Of a stretch of 28,927 nucleotides of DNA, positions 23,398 through 28,927 are shown piece after piece. The stretch comes from Prevotella sp. UBA746. GTDB lineage: Bacteria > Bacteroidota > Bacteroidia > Bacteroidales > Bacteroidaceae. The notes under the pieces are model-generated. The model ran no database searches, was not told the origin of the DNA, and worked only from the letters and a program-made list of their open reading frames with translations. The first letter of the stretch is position 1. Each line of letters begins with the position of its first letter. The stretch is taken from NCBI GenBank assembly GCA_002298545.1, contig DBKQ01000068.1, positions 1 through 28,927 on the forward strand, written 5' to 3'. A program made the translations under genes and the position numbers.

Positions 23398-23429
23398 TTG
23401 TGCCGTTAATGAATAAATTTGTAAGTTTG
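23398..23429 (+). promoter_or_regulatory. Promoter of the hybrid histidine kinase gene
   Basis: TTG (23398-23400), 21 bp, TAAGTTTG (23422-23429) fits the Bacteroidetes consensus. Transcription would start near 23436, 44 nt before the ATG. Confidence 0.6.
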
Positions 23430-23479
23430 CAGCTGAAAAGACTAATTCGCTCCATATACACATATTAAGAAATTTCATA

Positions 23480-25942
23480 ATGATAAAGTTTGACATCACG
23501 GGAAAAGCCACTATCGGCTATATATTCATGACTGCTATCATTATCCTCGCCGGATGGCTTGTTTACGGCAACACGCAGTCGGTTATGCTCATCAATAATG
23601 CTGAGGAGCAGTTCTTGTCGCGCCGAAATCTCACTGACAGTATGGTTTACAGCGTGCTCGATGTCAATAACAAGGAGAGAGCAATATGTCTCGGACTGTC
23701 CGACAAGCTACCGGAATTCAACAACGCCGTGGAACGCACACTCGCCATCGCCGACTCGCTGAAAAAATCTCTGGGCGACGACAGCGACACCGCACGCATC
23801 GACTCCCTGAAATATCTCGTGGAACTGAAACGCCAAAACACCTTTCTGCTGATGAAGACAATGGGCAATACCAATGCCGACAAATTCTATAAGGAAAAGG
23901 TGAAGAATCTGAGTCAGGGACAAGACTCGGTGATGATGAAACAAAAGGCTGTAGAGATTAAAGAGGACAAGGAAACAGTATACGAGGTGGAGAAAACGAA
24001 AAAGACCTTCTTTGCCAGACTTGCCGATGCCTTCCGCCGACAACGCAACGACACGGTACATGTGGCACGCCACTCAAGGAAGAACGTCAGCGACTCCGTG
24101 AGCCACAACGTTGACATATCCGATACCATTGCCAATGTACTGAACGACATACGCCAACAGCAAGCAATGAACGAGCAGCGGGCTAACAGCAATATCAAGC
24201 GAGGGGAACAGCGCCAACAGATTGTGGGTATGGAACTGACTCAACGAATCTCACAGATAATGGCCGACATCCGCTCTGATGAACACAACGCACTGCAGCA
24301 GTCGCTCGACAATGACATGGCGGCACGCCGAAGCGTGTTGCTCAAAATCTTGTTGCTGGCTATTGCCGCAGCAGCAACTTCCGCCTTCCTTTCCATATAT
24401 ATAAAAAGGAGCATACGCCGCGAAAGGGAATACAGGTGCGAAATTGAAGAAGCCAAGGACGAGACCGAGCGTATCATGAAACAGCGCGAACAGCTACTGC
24501 TCACTATTACCCACGACATAAAGGCTCCGGCTGCTTCTATCTCCGGATTTATCGAACTGTTGAAAGACGCACGTCTCGACCAACAGACAAAACTATTTAT
24601 CGACAATATCGGAGCTTCGGCAAAACACTTGCTAAGTCTGGTGGGGGCATTGCTCGATTTCCACCGTCTGGATGCCGGCAAAGTGGAGCCTCATCCCGTT
24701 CCGTTCCGCCCGACACGACTTCTGTCTGACTGCATTACGGCAATGATGCCACAGGCTGAAGAAAAGGGACTAAAGCTGCTTCTGCATGCCGACGACAAGA
24801 ATCTGGACAATGTATACAGAGGCGACACCTTCAGAATTAAACAGATTATCGACAACCTGACGAGCAATGCCATAAAATACACGGCAGAGGGCAGCGTGAC
24901 TATTGACTGCAGTATGGGGGCAACAACTGGCGACGACAAGCAATGGATTGCCGTCTGCGTGAAAGACACGGGCTGCGGAATGACGAAGGAGGAATGTGAA
25001 AGAGTGTTCAAGGCATTCACAAGACTTGCCGGTGCACAGGGCACGGAAGGCGTTGGACTTGGACTCTCCATAACCAAGGAACTTGTAGAAATGCTTGGCG
25101 GAAAGATAAAACTCGAGTCTGCTAAAGGGAAAGGGAGTAGCTTTACCGTTTTCATTCCTCTGGAAATAGAGAAAAACCAATCTGCAGAGACTCCAACAAA
25201 CGAACCGGAAACTGTTTCTGTCGATGTAACATGCAAGAGAATCCTCATCGTCGATGATGACACGCTGCAACTGAAATTGCTGACAGAGATGTTGAAGAGA
25301 ATTGACAACAAAAATACACTGACCGTCAATACCACTACACATGCCGCAGAGGCACTAAGCGCTATCGATTCTTTTAAACCGGAATTGATGTTTGTTGATA
25401 TTGAAATGCCTGAAATGAGCGGAACGGAGGTTATAGGAAGAATCGGTAAGCGACAGAATCTTAAGGTATATGCCATGACCGCCCACGAGCCGACTATCAA
25501 GGACGAGCTTCTCGATAAAGGCTTCGACGGATGCCTCTTCAAGCCGTTCAGCATCAGCAAGCTTGCCAAAGTTTTGCACATTGACAACACTACTACAGAA
25601 ATGAAGGAAGAAACAACCGACAGATTCTGCCAGCTTACAGCATTTGCCGATGGTGACAAGGATGCCGAGAAGGATATTTTCAGTAGTTATATCGTCGAAC
25701 TTGAAAATTTCATATCTCTCTTACAAGACTGCGGGGAGAAGGACTTGCGGCAGACTGTAGCTCATGTTGCCCACAAGTCGCTGCCGCTGATGAAGATGAT
25801 TGGCTCTGAGATATGCGGGATTCTTGTATGTTTATCGCCTGAAAACATTGGGAAGCTTACCGACAAAGATCTGACGTCGAAGATAAGGATTATTATCGAA
25901 GAATTCCGCAATATTGCCGGCGATATGAAGAAGAGAATCTAA
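23480..25942 (+). CDS. Hybrid sensor histidine kinase with REC and HPt domains
   Basis: The 820-aa membrane kinase has TM1 at ~11-30, a long periplasmic region (~31-285; helical and heptad-rich, carrying a charged segment around 150-200), and TM2 at ~286-308. HisKA follows with phosphoacceptor His345 (ITHDIKAPAAS), then HATPase (DNLTSNAIKYT, KDTGCGM, GVGLGLSI), a receiver with Asp640 (LMFVDIEMPEMSG) and a C-terminal HPt-like domain with His765 (AHVAHKSLPLMK). This gives His-Asp-His in one chain, a phosphorelay that needs a final Asp on a separate regulator. The convergent NtrC-type protein is the natural partner; the two stop codons overlap by four bases. The periplasmic sensor has no recognisable ligand fold; its coiled-coil character may sense an envelope state. 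Confidence 0.92.
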   Translation: MIKFDITGKATIGYIFMTAIIILAGWLVYGNTQSVMLINNAEEQFLSRRNLTDSMVYSVLDVNNKERAICLGLSDKLPEFNNAVERTLAIADSLKKSLGDDSDTARIDSLKYLVELKRQNTFLLMKTMGNTNADKFYKEKVKNLSQGQDSVMMKQKAVEIKEDKETVYEVEKTKKTFFARLADAFRRQRNDTVHVARHSRKNVSDSVSHNVDISDTIANVLNDIRQQQAMNEQRANSNIKRGEQRQQIVGMELTQRISQIMADIRSDEHNALQQSLDNDMAARRSVLLKILLLAIAAAATSAFLSIYIKRSIRREREYRCEIEEAKDETERIMKQREQLLLTITHDIKAPAASISGFIELLKDARLDQQTKLFIDNIGASAKHLLSLVGALLDFHRLDAGKVEPHPVPFRPTRLLSDCITAMMPQAEEKGLKLLLHADDKNLDNVYRGDTFRIKQIIDNLTSNAIKYTAEGSVTIDCSMGATTGDDKQWIAVCVKDTGCGMTKEECERVFKAFTRLAGAQGTEGVGLGLSITKELVEMLGGKIKLESAKGKGSSFTVFIPLEIEKNQSAETPTNEPETVSVDVTCKRILIVDDDTLQLKLLTEMLKRIDNKNTLTVNTTTHAAEALSAIDSFKPELMFVDIEMPEMSGTEVIGRIGKRQNLKVYAMTAHEPTIKDELLDKGFDGCLFKPFSISKLAKVLHIDNTTTEMKEETTDRFCQLTAFADGDKDAEKDIFSSYIVELENFISLLQDCGEKDLRQTVAHVAHKSLPLMKMIGSEICGILVCLSPENIGKLTDKDLTSKIRIIIEEFRNIAGDMKKRI

Positions 25943-27282
25943 ATACCGTATTTCTGCAATTTGTTGTAGAGCGTCTTGCGGTCTACGCCGAGCAGCAAAG
26001 CCGCCTTCGACTTGTTGCCTCCACTGGAGCGCAATGCCGAAAGAATACGTTCTTTCTCCTCATCGCCATTGCGAAGCGAAAGGTCTTTAGGGGCGGCAGT
26101 ATGAGTCATCGACATATTGAGCTGCTCCACTCCTATCTTGTCGCCACGGCAAAGCAACACGCTACGCTTCACCACATTGTTCAGTTCGCGCAGATTTCCC
26201 GGCCAGTCGTAGCGCATGAGCATCTCCGATGCCTTGGCGTCGAAACCTATGATATTGCGTCCGAGTTCCTCATTGGCAAGTCGTAGAAAAAGATTGGCAA
26301 AGAGGAAGATATCCGTGCCGCGATCTTTCAGCGCCGGCATATATATGGTGAATTCGTTGATGCGATGGTATAGATCCTCGCGAAACGTACCTTCGGCAAC
26401 AGCTTTTTCAAGATTCTCATTGGTGGCACAGACAAGACGGATATCCACGTCAATCTCCTTTGTAGACCCAAGCGGACGGATTTTACGCTCCTGTATTGCC
26501 CTCAAGAGTTGCACCTGCACGTCGTACGACAGATTCCCCACTTCGTCAAGAAAGAGCGTTCCGCCGTTTGCCACCTCAAAGGCTCCCTTCTTGTCGGTCA
26601 CGGCTCCCGTGAATGCTCCCTTAGCATGCCCGAAGAATTCTGATGCCGCAACATCCTTTGGTATCGCTCCGCAGTCAAGGGCAAAGAAAGGTTTGTCTTT
26701 CCGTTGGCTCAGCTCATGTATGCGGTGGGCTACATACTCCTTTCCCGTGCCGCTTGCTCCAAGGATTAGTACCGACATCGGTGTCGGGGCAACAAGTCTG
26801 ACATAATCGTAAAGCTGTTTCGACACCTCGCTCGTCCCCTCGATGTAGCGTGATTGAGCGGATGCAATTCCGCCTTTTTCATTGCTCCCGGCAATAGGAG
26901 CAGAAGCCGCCGCATCATTTGCAGCACTTATCGCATCGTTTATCTTCTGCAGAAGGATATCCGGTTGCACGGGCTTCGCAATATAGTCGCTTGCTCCCGA
27001 CTTCATGGCGAGCACGGCATTCTGCACCTCGGCATAGCTCGTCATCACGATAAACGGTATTTCCATGCCGTTCTTGCGCATCCAGTCGAGAAGAAACAGT
27101 CCGTCGTGGTCGGGCAGTCTCAAGTCCGACAACACCAAATGGTATTGTTTCTCGGAGTTTATCATCTTTGCCGCAGCCCCCACGCTACTCACCTTGTCTA
27201 CGTCAAATCCTTTTTTCTGAAGCCATTTCTGCATCATCACTGAATAGGCTATATCATCCTCAACAATCAATAAGCTATACAT
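25939..27282 (-). CDS. NtrC-family sigma-54 response regulator (REC-AAA+-Fis)
   Basis: The 447-aa protein has a receiver with Asp53 (LVLSDLRLPDHDG) and Lys103 (AKPVQP); a sigma-54 AAA+ domain at ~145-370 with Walker A GASGTGKE (175-182), the sigma-54 contact loop GAFTGA (222-227), Walker B GGTLFLDE (240-247) and the arginine-finger region FREDLYHRI; and a Fis-type HTH at ~405-447 (GGNKSKAALLLGVDRKTLYNKL). All parts needed for a functional sigma-54 activator are intact. Probable partner: the convergent hybrid kinase. Probable target: the sigma-54 promoter at 22700 with TGTGG sites upstream. It has its own promoter at the far end. Confidence 0.94.
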   Translation of the reverse strand: MYSLLIVEDDIAYSVMMQKWLQKKGFDVDKVSSVGAAAKMINSEKQYHLVLSDLRLPDHDGLFLLDWMRKNGMEIPFIVMTSYAEVQNAVLAMKSGASDYIAKPVQPDILLQKINDAISAANDAAASAPIAGSNEKGGIASAQSRYIEGTSEVSKQLYDYVRLVAPTPMSVLILGASGTGKEYVAHRIHELSQRKDKPFFALDCGAIPKDVAASEFFGHAKGAFTGAVTDKKGAFEVANGGTLFLDEVGNLSYDVQVQLLRAIQERKIRPLGSTKEIDVDIRLVCATNENLEKAVAEGTFREDLYHRINEFTIYMPALKDRGTDIFLFANLFLRLANEELGRNIIGFDAKASEMLMRYDWPGNLRELNNVVKRSVLLCRGDKIGVEQLNMSMTHTAAPKDLSLRNGDEEKERILSALRSSGGNKSKAALLLGVDRKTLYNKLQKYGI

Positions 27283-27331
27283 AAAACTTATCTTTAAATC
27301 TTATAAAAATCATGCTACAATCTTCGGGATG

Positions 27332-27339
27332 CAAAATTA
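27332..27339 (-). promoter_or_regulatory. -7 box for the sigma-54 activator gene
   Basis: TAATTTTG on the minus strand at 27339-27332, ~50 bp ahead of the ATG. I see no well-spaced -33 TTTG; the nearest TTG upstream is too far. Likely promoter, less certain than the others. Confidence 0.4.
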
Positions 27340-27381
27340 CACAAAAGTTTTAGTTTGTATGTATTCCAATCGCTTTTTTAT

Positions 27382-27654
27382 TCAATAATCTTTATTTCCA
27401 TAGGGGTGTGTATCATCGACGAAACGACGCGCAACACTTTGTATTATGTCTTTTACCAATGTAGGGACGGTAAGCCATTCACCTGTGCTTGTTCCTATCT
27501 GGTTGTTTGCCACCTTGCAGCTTGTTATAATTGGAAACCTGCCAGCCTTAATGTTCGTCTTCTTTACCTTGTCTATCCCGATATATTCAACTACATCCAG
27601 GAATGTTAATATTAATAGTCTTTTCACTATTTTTCTACAAAAATACAAAAACAA
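27382..27654 (-). pseudogene. Possible gene remnant of unknown function
   Basis: An open frame without an ATG. The last ~70 codons read like real protein (EYIGIDKVKKTN, TGEWLTVPTLVKD, VARRFVDDTHPYG; balanced charge, normal codons), while the first ~20 look like translated AT-rich spacer. It may be the 3' end of a decayed gene or a small protein with a non-ATG start. I do not recognise the family. Confidence 0.3.
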
Positions 27655-27771
27655 TCTGAAAAAACTGTTTTTTAGACTGTAATTTGTCCTGAAGTCAAAA
27701 GGAAATAAACAAGAATTCTGCTTGTTGAATCATTATTCCGTCACAAAGCTATCATTTGGTATCGGTATTTC

Positions 27772-27796
27772 TATGCTGCACTTTTGGTGCAGCATA
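27772..27796. other. Perfect 10-bp inverted repeat in intergenic DNA
   Basis: TATGCTGCAC and GTGCAGCATA flank a TTTTG loop. GCACNTTTGGTGC occurs here (27778) and again at 27800, 22 bp apart, so it may be a small binding-site pair or a decayed repeat. No T-run follows, so it is not a normal terminator. Confidence 0.4.
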
Positions 27797-27845
27797 TAAG
27801 CACATTTGGTGCCACTATTGTAAGGGGAACTTAAATGGGGCTAAT

Positions 27846-27953
27846 AGTGTGTGAGGGATGGTCGTTACCCCTCACCCTACCCCTCACACATTTATTTCGA
27901 TATATATCTATGAATATCAAGTAGTTACATTATCAGTGTGAGGGTGTGAGGGT
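27846..27953. repeat. Second CCCTCAC/GTGAGGG repeat, upstream of AAA-ATPase gene
   Basis: AGTGTGAGGGTGTGAGGGT at 27935-27953 is identical to 6662-6680. C-rich units (ACCCCTCACCCTACCCC) at 27867-27883 form an imperfect left arm, and another AGTGTGTGAGGG is at 27846. As at 6.6 kb, the right arm is followed by AAA, then A-run and T-run tracts and a TTATAA. It ends 100 bp before the gene. Confidence 0.7.
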
Positions 27954-27993
27954 AAAATGAACGAAAAAAATTTTTTCTTGTTATAAGCAAAGA

Positions 27994-28025
27994 TTTGCCA
28001 CGTTCAAGGATTTTTCTTAACTTTA
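27994..28025 (+). promoter_or_regulatory. Promoter of the AAA-ATPase-like gene
   Basis: TTTG (27994-27997), 20 bp, TAACTTTA (28018-28025), one mismatch to TAnnTTTG. The start would be near 28032, 22 nt before the ATG. Confidence 0.55.
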
Positions 28026-28053
28026 CACTCGAATAAAGAAATTGGCATCATAT

Positions 28054-28927
28054 ATGGAAAGGAAACTCTATCCGATAGGGATTCAGACTTTTGAACGCAT
28101 ACGTAAAGAGGATAAATTTTACGTTGACAAGACGGAGTATGTTTATAGAATGACACATACCGACGGTACGTACTTCTTCCTGAGCCGCCCGCGACGGTTC
28201 GGAAAGTCATTGCTCGTTTCTACTTTCCAAAGCTATTTCGAGGGGAGGAAGGATCTCTTCGAAGGGCTTGCTCTCGGAAAGATGGAAAAGGAGTGGACAG
28301 AATATCCGGTGCTGCATTTCAGTCTTGCCGGCGGGAAACACATGGAAAAAGCACAGTTGGAACGCTATCTGCTGTTTATTCTGGAGATGAACGAGAAGAA
28401 TTTCGGTATCGTCTGCGACTCTATTGACCCAAACGTCAGAATGCTCAATCTTATTAAGACTGTATGCGAAAAGACTGGCAAACAAGCCATTGTCCTCATC
28501 GACGAGTATGATGCCCCATTGCTCGATGTTGTGCATGAAGAGGAAAGCCTTGACGTATTAAGAAATGTAATGCGCAATTTCTATAGTCCACTTAAAGATT
28601 GCGAGAAGATGTTACGCTTCGTGTTCTTGACAGGAATCACAAAGTTCTCGCAACTCAGTATATTCAGCGAGCTGAACAACATAAAGAATATCAGCATGGA
28701 CGAGGAATATGCCGGCATCTGCGGAATAACGAAGGAGGAACTGCTGTCGCAGATGGATTGCGACATAAACATCCTTGCCGAGAAACTGGGGCTGACGAAT
28801 GAACAGACTATCACAAAGTTGAAGGAACGTTATGACGGTTATCATTTTGCATGGCCGTCGCCAGACGTGTTCAACCCATTCAGTTTGCTCAATTGCTTTG
28901 CCGACCAAAAGCTCGACTCCTACTGGT
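28054..28927 (+). CDS. AAA-ATPase-like protein, 5' part (runs off window)
   Basis: Open from ATG 28054 to the window end (291 codons seen, no stop). The N-terminus reads PIGIQTFERIRKEDKFYVDK, then FFLSRPRRFGKSLL (a P-loop variant, RPRRFGKS, typical of AAA-ATPase_like, PF09820) and IVLIDEYDAPL (Walker B). The family usually ends in a PD-(D/E)XK nuclease-like domain beyond the window. These proteins are very abundant and often multicopy in Prevotella and Bacteroides, and their role is not established; links to defence or mobile DNA have been suggested. No SD site. It sits next to the dispersed GTGTGAGGG repeat. Confidence 0.88.
   Translation, partial: MERKLYPIGIQTFERIRKEDKFYVDKTEYVYRMTHTDGTYFFLSRPRRFGKSLLVSTFQSYFEGRKDLFEGLALGKMEKEWTEYPVLHFSLAGGKHMEKAQLERYLLFILEMNEKNFGIVCDSIDPNVRMLNLIKTVCEKTGKQAIVLIDEYDAPLLDVVHEEESLDVLRNVMRNFYSPLKDCEKMLRFVFLTGITKFSQLSIFSELNNIKNISMDEEYAGICGITKEELLSQMDCDINILAEKLGLTNEQTITKLKERYDGYHFAWPSPDVFNPFSLLNCFADQKLDSYW

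Overview
The window looks like chromosome from a Bacteroidales bacterium, most likely Prevotella or a close relative. Promoters fit the Bacteroidetes pattern (TTTG, 19-21 bp, TAnnTTTG). Shine-Dalgarno sites are mostly absent. The gene families seen are typical of gut or rumen Bacteroidales: PL1, GH78, GH2 fusions, a HU-like protein with an HTH tail, a clan-AA protease and an AAA-ATPase-like protein. The genus is an inference; no rRNA or tRNA gene is visible.

Region 1 (1-2990): a HU-family DNA-binding protein preceded by four 21-bp direct repeats, then a secreted PL1 pectate lyase. Region 2 (2858-6416): an A+T-rich DpnII-type GATC restriction-modification cassette (small antitoxin-like ORF, DpnM-like methylase, DpnII-like nuclease, DpnA-like methylase) bracketed by two direct copies of a ~130-155 bp hairpin repeat. 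Region 3 (6583-17143): a repeat that folds into a long hairpin, then a four-gene operon (MFS transporter, cytoplasmic GH78, GH138-like lipoprotein, GH137-like/GH2/malectin fusion) ending at a near-perfect terminator. It resembles part of the rhamnogalacturonan-II machinery of Bacteroides but has no SusC/SusD pair and no regulator.

Region 4 (17242-22381): four 23-bp repeats ahead of an arginase-fold protein, then a convergent secreted protease with two aspartic-protease active-site motifs, a secreted Ig-like (Big2) protein, and a convergent GNAT/FemAB-like protein. Region 5 (22579-27339): a consensus sigma-54 promoter with an upstream cluster of TGTGG half-sites drives a small secreted Thr/Pro/Asp-rich protein. 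It is followed by a hybrid histidine kinase (HisKA-HATPase-REC-HPt) and a convergent NtrC-type sigma-54 activator. Kinase, activator, enhancer, sigma-54 promoter and exported product lie within 5 kb and form a plausible self-contained signalling system, the most interesting feature here. Region 6 (27340-28927): non-coding DNA with a second copy of the CCCTCAC/GTGAGGG repeat, then the start of an AAA-ATPase-like gene cut by the window edge.
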